This document shows positions 1-7,793 of a stretch of DNA of 10,757 nucleotides, piece after piece (within the stretch, counting starts at the first letter, position 1; each line of letters opens with the position of its first letter). The translations under genes were made by a program, and so were the position numbers. The stretch is taken from positions 1 through 10,757 of the forward strand of contig JAZNQL010000050.1 of NCBI GenBank assembly GCA_045590155.1. The letters are read 5' to 3'. The notes under the pieces are model-generated. The model was not told the DNA's origin. It did not search any database and saw nothing but the letters and a program-made list of their open reading frames with translations. This stretch comes from JAZNQL01 sp045590155 (GTDB lineage: Bacteria; Bacillota; Clostridia; UMGS1883; UMGS1540).

Positions 1-1383
1 CTTGTAATAACAGGTCCTAATACAGGCGGTAAGACAGTATCATTAAAAACTTTAGGACTTTTTACAATAATGACCCAGGCAGGACTTCATATTCCGGCAA
101 AAGAAGGCTCGAAAATAGCGGTTTTTGAAAAAGTTTTTGCCGATATAGGCGACGAGCAAAGCATAGAACAATCCCTTTCAACCTTCTCTGCACATATGGT
201 CAATATTGTAAATATTATTAGAAATGTTGATTCCTCTTCGCTTGTTTTGTTTGATGAACTTGGAGCAGGAACCGACCCAACAGAGGGAGCAGCCCTTGCC
301 GGAGCAATACTTTTGGATGTAATGAGCAAAGGCGCAAAAATTGCAGCAACAACCCATTACAGCGAAATAAAGCTTCTGGCACTTTCGACTGAAAGAATTG
401 AAAATGCCGCCTGCGAGTTTGACGTTGAAAAGCTTTGCCCCACATACAGACTCTTGGTTGGAGCTCTTGGCAGAAGTAATGCCTTTGCCATAGCTTCAAG
501 ACTTGGCATGGATAATTATATAATAGAAAATGCAAAAAATACTATATCAAGCCAGAAAATAGAGTTTGAAGATATTGTAAATAAAATCGAAGAAATGGGG
601 CAAAAAGCCGAAAAAAACCGAGACGAAACCGAGCGTGCACGCCTTGCTGCCGAGCAATTCCGTAAGGAACTTGAAGCAGAGCGTGCAAAAATAGAAAAAG
701 AAAAACAGAAGATAATGGACAATGCAAGACAGGAAGCAAAACGTCTTGTAACTAACGCAAAAAAAGAAATAGAGGAAGAAATAAAAGAAATAAAAGCTAT
801 TTCCGCAAAAGAGCGTGTAAAGGCGCTCGAAGAAGCAAAAAGCAAGCTTAAAGCTAAAGAAAATATATTAAGCGACCAGCTTTATGACAGTACAGTAAAA
901 ACAGTAAAAGGGAACCTTAAAGCTTCTGATGTAAAACCGGGATGCGAAGTATTTGTAAATCTTATGCAAAAGAAGGGCACCGCATTAGCAAAACCCGATA
1001 AAGACGGAAATTTAGAGGTTCAGGTAGGAATTATAAAACTCCGTACCAATATAAGCGACTTATCAAAGGTTGAAGATAATAATGTCCAAAAAGTTGTGCG
1101 TGACTTTAAAAAGTCAAGAACAAACATAAAACTCGAAGCAGTAAAACCCGAAATAGATCTTCGCGGAATGGCACTTGACGAAGCAAGTCTTGTAATGGAT
1201 AAATATATCGACGATGCCGTTTTAGCACATTTAAGTGTAGTAACAATAGTTCATGGTAAAGGCACCGGGATATTAAGAAACGGCTTGCAGGAAGATTTAA
1301 AAAGACATCCTTCGGTAAAAAGCTTTCGTGACGGTAAGTACGGAGAAGGAGAAAACGGAGTTACAATAGTTGAATTAAAGTAA
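1..1383 (+). CDS. mutS2: MutS2 family ATPase, C-terminal 460 residues (5' truncated by window)
   Basis: The frame is open from base 1, so the gene starts upstream; roughly the last 460 of the usual 780-790 residues are present. Counting from base 1, the MutS-type ATPase shows Walker A GPNTGGKT (residues 5-12), Walker B LVLFDELGAGTDPTEG (about 81-96) and the H-loop TTHYSEIK. A long charged coiled coil rich in E, K, A and R follows (about 183-298), then a small basic beta domain, and a C-terminal Smr domain (about 384-460) with DLRG and HGKGTG motifs. This order (ATPase, coiled coil, Smr) is MutS2, not mismatch-repair MutS. Family members bind branched DNA and restrain recombination; in Bacillus, MutS2 has also been linked to rescue of collided ribosomes. 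One oddity: the usual PGRSNAF after the ATPase core reads LGRSNAF. copA follows after 14 bases, so co-transcription is likely. Confidence 0.95.
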   Translation, partial: LVITGPNTGGKTVSLKTLGLFTIMTQAGLHIPAKEGSKIAVFEKVFADIGDEQSIEQSLSTFSAHMVNIVNIIRNVDSSSLVLFDELGAGTDPTEGAALAGAILLDVMSKGAKIAATTHYSEIKLLALSTERIENAACEFDVEKLCPTYRLLVGALGRSNAFAIASRLGMDNYIIENAKNTISSQKIEFEDIVNKIEEMGQKAEKNRDETERARLAAEQFRKELEAERAKIEKEKQKIMDNARQEAKRLVTNAKKEIEEEIKEIKAISAKERVKALEEAKSKLKAKENILSDQLYDSTVKTVKGNLKASDVKPGCEVFVNLMQKKGTALAKPDKDGNLEVQVGIIKLRTNISDLSKVEDNNVQKVVRDFKKSRTNIKLEAVKPEIDLRGMALDEASLVMDKYIDDAVLAHLSVVTIVHGKGTGILRNGLQEDLKRHPSVKSFRDGKYGEGENGVTIVELK

Positions 1384-1397
1384 GGGGCGTATTAAAA

Positions 1398-3581
1398 ATG
1401 AACAAAAAATACAGAGTAACAGGCATGAGCTGTGCTGCCTGCTCTGCAGCAGTTGAAAGAGGAGTTTCGGCAATAGACTCGGTTAAAAGCTGTAACGTAA
1501 ACCTTGTTGCAAAATCGTTAAGTGTTGAATTTGACGATATAAAAACAGAAAAGATAATATTCAAAACAGTAAAGGATTTGGGTTATGGCATAGAGCATTG
1601 GGATAATGAAGTAAAAGAAGAGGATTTATCCTCTGTAAAAACAAAACTTGTTGTGTCTCTTTGCTTTGCATTTATAGTATTTTATACAGCAATGTCGCAT
1701 ATGCTTTATCTTCCCATGCCCCAAGTTTTAAGTATGGAAAAATATCCTTTGCGCTTTGCACTTTTGCAGTTTATTTGCACAATACCTGTGCTTTTTGCAG
1801 GCAAAGCCTTTTTTGTAAGAGGAACAAAGGCACTTTTTCATAAAAACCCTAATATGGACACGCTTATTTCAATAGGAACTATAAGTGCGTTTATATATAG
1901 CGTTATATCCACAGTTAAAATTTTTTCAGGTAATATTCATTTTGTTCACAATCTTTATTTTGAATCGGCAGCAGTTGTAATAGCTCTTGTAATGCTTGGT
2001 AAGTTTTTGGAAGCAAAATCCAAAAACAAAACCACGCAAAACATAAGAGATCTTATGAATCTTATCCCCAAAACGGCAATTATCTTAAAAGATGGGGAAG
2101 AGTTTGAAATATCGGTTGACAAAATAAAAAAAGGCGATTTGATAAGGATAAAACCCGGCGAGCGTATAGCAGTAGACGGAGAAATACAAACAGGCGAAAC
2201 AAGTCTTGACGAAGCACACTTAACAGGCGAAAGTCTGCCCGTTTTTAAAGAAGTGGGAGATAAAGTGTTTGGCGGAAGTATGAACCGCGACGGAAGCATT
2301 GTAATAAAAGCAACCAAAGTGGGAGAAAATACAGTTTTATCTTCAATAATTGAAATAGTACAACAAGCACAAAGCAAAAAAGCACCCATTGCACGCATGG
2401 CAGATAAAATATCAGGAGTATTTGTTCCCTGTGTTATGATTGTTGCACTTATAACACTTATTTTGCATCTTGCAATTTCGCAAGAAGCAGGCAAAGCTCT
2501 CACAGCTTTTGTATCTGTGCTTGTAATTGCGTGTCCTTGTTCACTTGGACTTGCAACCCCTGTTGCAATAATGTGTGCGACTGGCAGAGGAGCAGAAGAC
2601 GGCATACTCATAAAAAGCGGAGAAGCACTTGAAAATGCTTGTCATGCAAACACGGTAGTCTTTGACAAAACAGGAACTCTTACAAAAGGGGAGCCTGAAG
2701 TCTGCGGAATTTTTGCTTTTGAAGGATATGACGAAGAAACAGTATTAACATTATGTGCCTCGGCAGAAAAACTTTCCGAGCATCCTTTGGCACAGGCAAT
2801 AGTTTCGGCAGCAGAAGAAAAAAATTTAAAAATAAAAGAAGCAAGCGAGTTTATTGCAATAGCGGGCAAAGGAATAAAAGCAGTTATAGAAGGTAACGAA
2901 ATAATCGCAGGCAACGAAAGACTTATGAAAGAATATAACATAGACCTTTCTTCTGTAAAAGAATGTGTAAATGATATTCAGAATAAAGGAGAAACCTTAA
3001 TATATCTTTCGTGCAACAGAAAAATTGCAGGCATAACTTCACTTTCCGATGTAATTAAAGAGGATTCAAGACAAACAGTAGAAAAACTTCAAAAAATGGG
3101 AATTGAAGTTATGATGATAACAGGGGACAATAAATTAACTGCAAAAGCCATAGCAGAGAAAGCTGGAATAAAAAATGTCCTCTCTGAGGTTTTACCCGAA
3201 AGAAAGGCTTTAGAGATTGAAAAACTTAAAAAAGAAGGTAAAAATGTAATAATGGTAGGCGACGGTATAAATGACGCTCCGGCACTTGTAACTGCCGATA
3301 CCGCAATAGCAATAGGAACAGGAGCCGATGTTGCACTTGACAGTGCCGACATTGTTTTATCAGGCAAAAATCTTTCTGGAGTTTATAAGGCAATACGTTT
3401 AAGCCGCATGACAATTAAAAATATAAAACAAAATCTTTTTTGGGCGTTTGCCTATAATACAATATGTATACCATTTGCGGCATTTGGATTTTTAAATCCA
3501 ATGTTTGCAGGTGCGGCAATGGCTGCATCGTCGATATGTGTTGTAACAAATGCATTAAGACTCAGAAAAATAAAATACTGA
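1398..3581 (+). CDS. copA: Cu(I)-exporting P1B-1-type ATPase, CopA
   Basis: This 727-residue protein is a complete copper-exporting P-type ATPase of the cytoplasmic membrane, using ATP to pump Cu(I) out. In order it shows one N-terminal heavy-metal-associated domain with the copper-binding MSCAAC motif (C12, C15), membrane helices near 82-201, the actuator TGES (276-279), the metal-site CPC (379-381), the phosphorylation motif DKTGTLT (Asp423), the nucleotide-domain HP pair (462-463), TGDN (575-578) and GDGINDAP (621-628). The last two helices carry N-x6-YN-x4-P and M-x2-SS-x5-N, the signature of the Cu(I)-selective P1B-1 subgroup, which argues against zinc or cadmium as substrate. The start is preceded by AAGGGG at 1382-1387, which overlaps the mutS2 stop codon; spacing is 10 bases. 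Length and motif set are normal. No CsoR, CopY or CopZ gene adjoins it inside the window, so any copper control must act in trans or on an upstream promoter. Confidence 0.97.
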   Translation: MNKKYRVTGMSCAACSAAVERGVSAIDSVKSCNVNLVAKSLSVEFDDIKTEKIIFKTVKDLGYGIEHWDNEVKEEDLSSVKTKLVVSLCFAFIVFYTAMSHMLYLPMPQVLSMEKYPLRFALLQFICTIPVLFAGKAFFVRGTKALFHKNPNMDTLISIGTISAFIYSVISTVKIFSGNIHFVHNLYFESAAVVIALVMLGKFLEAKSKNKTTQNIRDLMNLIPKTAIILKDGEEFEISVDKIKKGDLIRIKPGERIAVDGEIQTGETSLDEAHLTGESLPVFKEVGDKVFGGSMNRDGSIVIKATKVGENTVLSSIIEIVQQAQSKKAPIARMADKISGVFVPCVMIVALITLILHLAISQEAGKALTAFVSVLVIACPCSLGLATPVAIMCATGRGAEDGILIKSGEALENACHANTVVFDKTGTLTKGEPEVCGIFAFEGYDEETVLTLCASAEKLSEHPLAQAIVSAAEEKNLKIKEASEFIAIAGKGIKAVIEGNEIIAGNERLMKEYNIDLSSVKECVNDIQNKGETLIYLSCNRKIAGITSLSDVIKEDSRQTVEKLQKMGIEVMMITGDNKLTAKAIAEKAGIKNVLSEVLPERKALEIEKLKKEGKNVIMVGDGINDAPALVTADTAIAIGTGADVALDSADIVLSGKNLSGVYKAIRLSRMTIKNIKQNLFWAFAYNTICIPFAAFGFLNPMFAGAAMAASSICVVTNALRLRKIKY

Positions 3582-3610
3582 TAGACATTTATATAAAAAT
3601 GTGGTAAAAT
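3582..3610 (+). promoter_or_regulatory. Predicted SigA-type promoter with extended -10 for the polysaccharide operon
   Basis: The 60-base gap between copA and the first acetyltransferase holds TAGACA (-35, 3582-3587), a 17-base spacer, then TAAAAT (-10, 3605-3610). TGG directly before the -10 box fits the TGn extended -10 element. The -35 box begins at the base after the copA stop codon. A start of transcription near 3617 would leave a leader of about 25 bases containing the ribosome site AAAGGA (3629-3634), 7 bases before the ATG. This is a match by eye to the consensus, with ideal spacing. No terminator for copA is visible, so read-through from upstream is also possible. Confidence 0.65.
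3585..3602. repeat. Short inverted repeat within the promoter spacer
   Basis: ACATTT (3585-3590) and AAATGT (3597-3602) are perfect 6-base inverted arms around a 6-base centre, ATATAA. They span the end of the -35 box and most of the -35/-10 spacer. A regulator bound here would block RNA polymerase, so it could be an operator. The arms are short and AT-rich, so chance is a real alternative. There is no T-tract, so it is not a terminator. Confidence 0.35.
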
Positions 3611-3641
3611 AGTATATAAATATAAAACAAAGGAAAATAAT

Positions 3642-4187
3642 ATGAGAACTTTTGCTGAATATACCGATATTTTTTCAAAACTTTTGCGCGGTATTTTTTA
3701 CAGAGGAAGATTTTATTCCTGCGGTAAAATGTTGAGAGTAGGAAAAGGCGTAAGAGTTTTAAAGAAAAACTGCAAAATTGAAATAGGAGATAAAGTACAG
3801 CTTCACAGAGGAGTAAAACTTTCTGCATGGGGGACTGACGGACAAGCCTCTATAAAAATAGGTAACGGCACCGCAATAGGAGACAGGACTGAAATTCATG
3901 CAGGACAAAGTGTAATAATTGGTAACGATACCGTTATAAGCTGGGATTGCAATATTTTAGACAGAGACTATCACAAACTTTGCAGTGAGACAGAAATTAT
4001 AAAACCTGTAAGCATTGGCAACAATGTATGGATAGGTTGCAATGTTCTTATATTAAAAGGCGTAAAAATAGGGGACGGTGCAGTAGTTGGAGCAGGAAGT
4101 GTTGTAACAAAGGACGTACCCGAAAAAGCGCTTGTTGCCGGCAATCCTGCAAAAATTATAAAAGAAAATGTAGAGTGGAGACAGTAA
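3642..4187 (+). CDS. Left-handed beta-helix (hexapeptide repeat) O-acetyltransferase, first of two
   Basis: A 181-residue cytoplasmic acyltransferase of the hexapeptide-repeat superfamily (WcaF/WbbJ/maltose acetyltransferase-like). Such enzymes are trimers that move an acetyl group from acetyl-CoA to a sugar hydroxyl or amine. The [LIV]-G-x4 repeats run from about residue 47 to 155 (IEIGDK, IKIGNG, VIIGND, VSIGNN, VKIGDG). His111 in DRDYHKL sits where the family places its catalytic histidine. The family C-terminal block VVTKDVPEKALVAGNPAKI is at about 154-172. The first 45 residues are a short basic and aromatic region. It is the first gene behind the predicted promoter and has a good ribosome site (AAAGGA, 3629-3634). 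Its stop codon overlaps the flippase start by one base (TAATG). The substrate cannot be read from sequence; the context suggests an acetyl group on a cell-wall polysaccharide repeat unit. Confidence 0.9.
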   Translation: MRTFAEYTDIFSKLLRGIFYRGRFYSCGKMLRVGKGVRVLKKNCKIEIGDKVQLHRGVKLSAWGTDGQASIKIGNGTAIGDRTEIHAGQSVIIGNDTVISWDCNILDRDYHKLCSETEIIKPVSIGNNVWIGCNVLILKGVKIGDGAVVGAGSVVTKDVPEKALVAGNPAKIIKENVEWRQ

Positions 4188-5698
4188 TGAAAAAAAATAA
4201 TACTGCAGGCTCAATAAGCTATGTAATGATAATAATGATTCTTGCAAGAGTGCTTTCTTTGGTAAGTGTGCAGATATATATGTCTTTTTTCGGTACAGAA
4301 AGTGTGGAAATGAATATATATTCGTACGCTATATCTCTGCCAAACATTATCTTTAATTGTTTTGGAACAGCACTTGGAACTGTTGTAATTCCTATATATT
4401 CAGGTTATATAGCACAAAAAGATACTTTGAATGCTAAAAAATTCGGCGACAATCTTATAACTATTACCGTTGTTTTAACATCAGCACTTATACTTATAGG
4501 AATTTTACTTTCGCCCATAATACCAAAATTTACAGCTTTTAAAGATAACGGATACAGCTTTGCGGTAAAGGCAATTATGATAATGATGCCCGTAATGCTT
4601 TTTTACGGACTCAATTATATATTTCAGGGAATATTGCAGTCACACGGCAAATACGGCTGGCCCGCATTTGTAAGCGTTCCAAGCAGTCTTGTGGTAATAG
4701 CTTATGTATTTTTGCTTGGCGATAAGTACGGAATAACAGGTCTTCTGATAGCCACCCTAATAGGATTAAGCCTTCAGGCTCTAATACTTATACCGCCTAT
4801 TTATAAAACAAGTTACAGATATACCCCGTCACTAAAATTTCGTGACCCCGACATTATAAATGCCGCAAAAATGTCAGTACCAGTATTACTGGGCGTTTCG
4901 GCATATCAGATAAATATGTTCTATAATGTTACCATGATAGCAAATTTTGAAGGTATGGTAACCCTGCTTACATATGTGCAGAATATAGTTTTATATATGG
5001 TTTTAGCTTTCGTTTACTCAATAACGGCAGTAATTTATCCAAAGCTTTCAGCTTTTGCCGCAACAGGAGATATGAAGGAGTATAAAAACACTCTTGGCAG
5101 CATTTTAACAACTGTTATGTATCTTTTAATTCCTATGACAGTAGGTCTTATAGCAGTAAAAGGAGAGCTTTTGGAGCTTATAACAAAATGGGGTAAAATA
5201 ACAAGCGAAAATGTTTTTGTTGCTTCAAAGCTTCTGGCTATGTATTCAATAGGAATTTTAGGTATAGGCTTAAAAGAAATACTTGACCGTGCTTTTTATG
5301 CACTTAAAAAGACTGCCCTTCCCGCAATAAACGGATTTATAATAATGGCAGTAAACATAATTTTAAGTCTTATTCTTATAAAGTTCATTGGACCTTACGG
5401 AATACCGCTTGCATATTCTGTTGCATCGCTTACAGGCATGGTTATACTGATGATTATGCTGAGGAGTAATATAGGCAACTTTATCGAAAATTTTTGGACT
5501 AATCTTATAAAAAGTGTATCGGCTACTGTAATAATGCTTGCAGCGGTACTTTTAATAAACAAATTTGCGGCATTGCCTGGAGAGAGCATTTTAGTACGTC
5601 TTATAAATCTTGCTATGCCATGCATTGCAGGTGTGCTTGTGTACGGAATAATGCTTATAATATTTAAAGCACCAATTTTAAAGAGGATGAAAAAATGA
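4187..5698 (+). CDS. MurJ/MviN-family lipid-linked glycan flippase, divergent
   Basis: A 503-residue membrane protein with about 13-14 hydrophobic segments, of the MviN/MurJ branch of the MOP exporter superfamily. Support: LPN at 51-53 followed by a helix ending VVIPIYSGY, LGVSAYQINMFYN at 235-247 (matching LGVSVSQISLIIN of E. coli MurJ), and DRAFYALKKTALPAINGF at 367-384. The frame stays open upstream to an ATG at 4028, but that extension lies inside the acetyltransferase gene and reads as cysteine- and arginine-rich noise. The ATG at 4187 has GGAG at 4177-4180 and a TAATG overlap, so I use it. Compared with E. coli MurJ from memory, only the first key arginine (R18, here R21) is kept; R24, D25, D39, R52, D269 and R270 are replaced. 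It is therefore more likely to flip this operon's polysaccharide intermediate than lipid II, although a MurJ role is not excluded. Confidence 0.85.
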   Translation: MKKNNTAGSISYVMIIMILARVLSLVSVQIYMSFFGTESVEMNIYSYAISLPNIIFNCFGTALGTVVIPIYSGYIAQKDTLNAKKFGDNLITITVVLTSALILIGILLSPIIPKFTAFKDNGYSFAVKAIMIMMPVMLFYGLNYIFQGILQSHGKYGWPAFVSVPSSLVVIAYVFLLGDKYGITGLLIATLIGLSLQALILIPPIYKTSYRYTPSLKFRDPDIINAAKMSVPVLLGVSAYQINMFYNVTMIANFEGMVTLLTYVQNIVLYMVLAFVYSITAVIYPKLSAFAATGDMKEYKNTLGSILTTVMYLLIPMTVGLIAVKGELLELITKWGKITSENVFVASKLLAMYSIGILGIGLKEILDRAFYALKKTALPAINGFIIMAVNIILSLILIKFIGPYGIPLAYSVASLTGMVILMIMLRSNIGNFIENFWTNLIKSVSATVIMLAAVLLINKFAALPGESILVRLINLAMPCIAGVLVYGIMLIIFKAPILKRMKK

Positions 5699-6231
5699 AA
5701 AAACTTATTTCGGGAATATGTTATATATTTTATTATTGCTTTGCAAGGCATCTTCCTTGTTCGGATTTGCCATACAGTTTTTTTTCAAAGTACATAAGAA
5801 GATTCTTTGTCCGCGGAATGGTAGACAAATGCGGAAAAAATGTAAATATAGAACACGGGGCATTTTTGGCCTCGGGTAAGGGAATAGAAATAGGCGATAA
5901 TTCAGGGCTCGGGCTTAATTGCCGTGTAACAGGACCTTTAAAAATAGGAAACGATGTTATGATGGGCCCTTCAGTTATGATATTTACTCAAAATCACGAA
6001 ACGCAGGACCTTACTATTCCTATGAGACTGCAAACAGCACCAAAGTTTGGGGTTACAATAGGAAACGATGTATGGCTTGGTGCAAATGCAATGATAATGC
6101 CGGGGGTAAAAATAGGTAACGGTTGCATTATAGCAGCAGGTGCCGTGGTAACAAAAGATGTTCCGGATTATGCTGTGGTAGGCGGAAATCCGGCTAAAAT
6201 TATAAAAATGAGAACGGAGAGAAAAATATGA
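5695..6231 (+). CDS. Left-handed beta-helix O-acetyltransferase, second of two
   Basis: A 178-residue hexapeptide-repeat acyltransferase. Repeats run from about residue 64 to 152 (IEIGDN, LKIGND, VTIGND, VKIGNG). The proposed catalytic His101 lies in TQNHETQ, the typical context in maltose/galactoside acetyltransferase-like enzymes, and the C-terminal block VVTKDVPDYAVVGGNPAKI is at about 151-169. An N-terminal stretch rich in aromatic residues (about 1-40) may touch the membrane. It shares the fold and C-terminal block with the first acetyltransferase of the operon but differs around the active site, so the two probably modify different positions or sugars. The start overlaps the flippase stop by 4 bases (ATGA), with AGAGG at 5682-5686, 8 bases upstream. 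A role in decorating the operon's glycan is inferred from context. Confidence 0.9.
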   Translation: MKKLISGICYIFYYCFARHLPCSDLPYSFFSKYIRRFFVRGMVDKCGKNVNIEHGAFLASGKGIEIGDNSGLGLNCRVTGPLKIGNDVMMGPSVMIFTQNHETQDLTIPMRLQTAPKFGVTIGNDVWLGANAMIMPGVKIGNGCIIAAGAVVTKDVPDYAVVGGNPAKIIKMRTERKI

Positions 6232-7328
6232 AAATACTTTACATGATAAACCATGCAGGCAAAGCAGGCGCAGAAAAATATGTATTAAATCTTGCAAAGG
6301 CGTATAAAGACAGAGCGGAGTGCTTCTTTGTTTATAACGAAGAAGGCTTGCTTTTAGAACAAATGAAGGAAGAAGGGATTCCTACTTTCTGGGTAAAAAT
6401 GAGAAATCCGTTTGACCTTGATGCTGCAAAAAAAATAGCAAAAATCTGTGATGAAAACGATATTGATATCATTCACACTCACTTCCCGCGTGAAAATTAT
6501 ATAGCAATTTTATCAAGACTTTTCAGAAAAAAAACCAAAGTTATTTATACCTGCCACTTAACTTTAAAAACCAATTTTCTTTGGAAAATATGCAATAAAA
6601 TAATAACCAGACACAATGCAAAAATAATATCGGTTTGCAATAACGGTAAAGACCTTATGATTGGAAACGGCGTACCTGCCGATATAATAGAGGTTATATT
6701 CAATGGTCTTGAATATAAGGAAGAGGTAGACAGAACCTCAACAATAAGAGAAGAAATAGGAGTAGGGGAAGATACATTTGTCGCTACAACTTTAGCAAGA
6801 TATCATATAGCAAAAGGACTTCCATACCTCGTTGATTCTATTGCCGAGCTTGAAAAAATAGCAAAACGTGACTTCCGCATCTTAATCGCGGGTGACGGAG
6901 AGCTTTTTGAAGAAATAAAGGAAAAAATACATTCTTTAGGTCTTGAAAATAAAATTTTACAGCTTGGGTTCAGACGTGATACACAAAACATTTTAAACGG
7001 TTCGGATATATTTATAAACTCTGCAAAATGTTTTGAAGCATTAAGCTTTGCAATACTTGAAGCTTTAGGAACAGGCCTTCCTGTAATAGCAACAGGCATA
7101 GGCGGAAATCCTGATATCATAAACGAAAAGACAGATTGCGGTTTTATAGTTGAGTACAACAATCCCAAAGATATGGCACAGGCTATAAACAGACTTATGG
7201 AAGACAAGCCTTTGTACGATAAGTTTGCATTAAATGCAAAAAAAGCGATTAAAGAAGTATTTAATATTGACGTTTTACATGAAGATATTTTCAATCTTTA
7301 TAAAAGAGTTTTAGGCGAGGAGAAATAA
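6228..7328 (+). CDS. GT4-family glycosyltransferase
   Basis: A 366-residue GT-B fold glycosyltransferase of CAZy family GT4 (group 1), cytoplasmic or membrane-associated, transferring a sugar from a nucleotide-sugar donor to a lipid-linked acceptor with retention. The N-terminal acceptor domain starts MKILYMINHAGKAGAEKYV, where the glycine-rich loop is typical, and carries the HTHFP motif (83-87). The C-terminal donor domain has AGDGE (221-225) and the GT4 E-x7-E pair (E270 and E278, in FEALSFAILEA) followed by GLPVIATGIGGNPD. The start overlaps the acetyltransferase stop by 4 bases, with GGAGA at 6216-6220. Length and motifs are normal. The donor and acceptor sugars cannot be inferred from sequence. 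It is distinct from the GT4 domain at the end of the window: the two share only family motifs. Confidence 0.93.
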   Translation: MKILYMINHAGKAGAEKYVLNLAKAYKDRAECFFVYNEEGLLLEQMKEEGIPTFWVKMRNPFDLDAAKKIAKICDENDIDIIHTHFPRENYIAILSRLFRKKTKVIYTCHLTLKTNFLWKICNKIITRHNAKIISVCNNGKDLMIGNGVPADIIEVIFNGLEYKEEVDRTSTIREEIGVGEDTFVATTLARYHIAKGLPYLVDSIAELEKIAKRDFRILIAGDGELFEEIKEKIHSLGLENKILQLGFRRDTQNILNGSDIFINSAKCFEALSFAILEALGTGLPVIATGIGGNPDIINEKTDCGFIVEYNNPKDMAQAINRLMEDKPLYDKFALNAKKAIKEVFNIDVLHEDIFNLYKRVLGEEK

Positions 7329-7330
7329 GT

Positions 7331-7789
7331 ATGAAAAAGAAAATCAACATAATAGATCTTTTAATAATAATTGTTATTGTGGCAGGAATTGCGTTTGCAG
7401 GCGTTGCAATGACAAAAAAAGCAAACCAAAAAGCCGACCCTACATTACTCATTCAGTATTATATCGAAGAAGTTGACGATTGGGTTGCAGACCAAGTTAA
7501 GATAGGAGCAGATTTATATGATGATAACGCAGAAACCTTTCTTGGCAAGGTTGTTGACGTTGAAAGAAAGGAAGCTGTTTCCTGGGCGTCAACAAGCGAA
7601 GGACAGTATGTTCAGACTTCTCGTGACGGATTCAGCTCGCTTTTAATAACCGGTGAAGTTCAGGGACAGAAAACAGGTATCGGTGCTACAATAAATAACC
7701 AGAAGTATGGCGTAGGTCATTCTATGGTACTTCGTGCAGGCGATGCAAAAATGTATTTAAGAGTTTACAATATTTCTGTAAAGGAATAA
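7331..7789 (+). CDS. Single-pass membrane protein with DUF4330-like domain
   Basis: A 152-residue protein with a short basic start (MKKK), the signature INIIDLLIII and one hydrophobic helix at about 7-27, with the remaining ~120 residues predicted outside the membrane. The IDLL start followed by a TM helix, a DWVADQVKIGADLYD-like stretch and LGKVVDV matches my recollection of DUF4330 (Pfam), a family of unknown function often found in clostridial polysaccharide clusters; I could not check this by search. The extracytoplasmic part looks beta-rich. There are no cysteines and no obvious catalytic motif, so a structural or accessory role is more likely than an enzymatic one. A strong ribosome site, GAGGAG (7317-7322), lies 8 bases before the ATG, and the gene sits 2 bases after the GT4 stop and 4 bases before the O-antigen ligase gene. 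It may help the flippase or ligase assemble; that is inference. Confidence 0.75.
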   Translation: MKKKINIIDLLIIIVIVAGIAFAGVAMTKKANQKADPTLLIQYYIEEVDDWVADQVKIGADLYDDNAETFLGKVVDVERKEAVSWASTSEGQYVQTSRDGFSSLLITGEVQGQKTGIGATINNQKYGVGHSMVLRAGDAKMYLRVYNISVKE

Positions 7790-7793
7790 TTTA

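Noticed and set aside
451..495. LGRSNAF in place of the usual PGRSNAF in MutS2 as a sign of inactivation
   Set aside because: Walker A, Walker B, H-loop and Smr motifs are all intact and the frame is open; one substitution at this loop does not show loss of function.
1955..2611. Long open reading frame on the minus strand, opposite copA
   Set aside because: It is the antisense shadow of a well-conserved CopA region, with a low-complexity Ser/Ile/Ala-rich product and no start signal. CopA motifs on the + strand account for the sequence.
4028..4186. Upstream in-frame extension of the flippase by 53 codons from an ATG at 4028
   Set aside because: It lies fully inside the acetyltransferase gene in another frame, is rich in Cys, Arg and Lys, and has no membrane or family match. 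The ATG at 4187 has a proper ribosome site and stop-start overlap.
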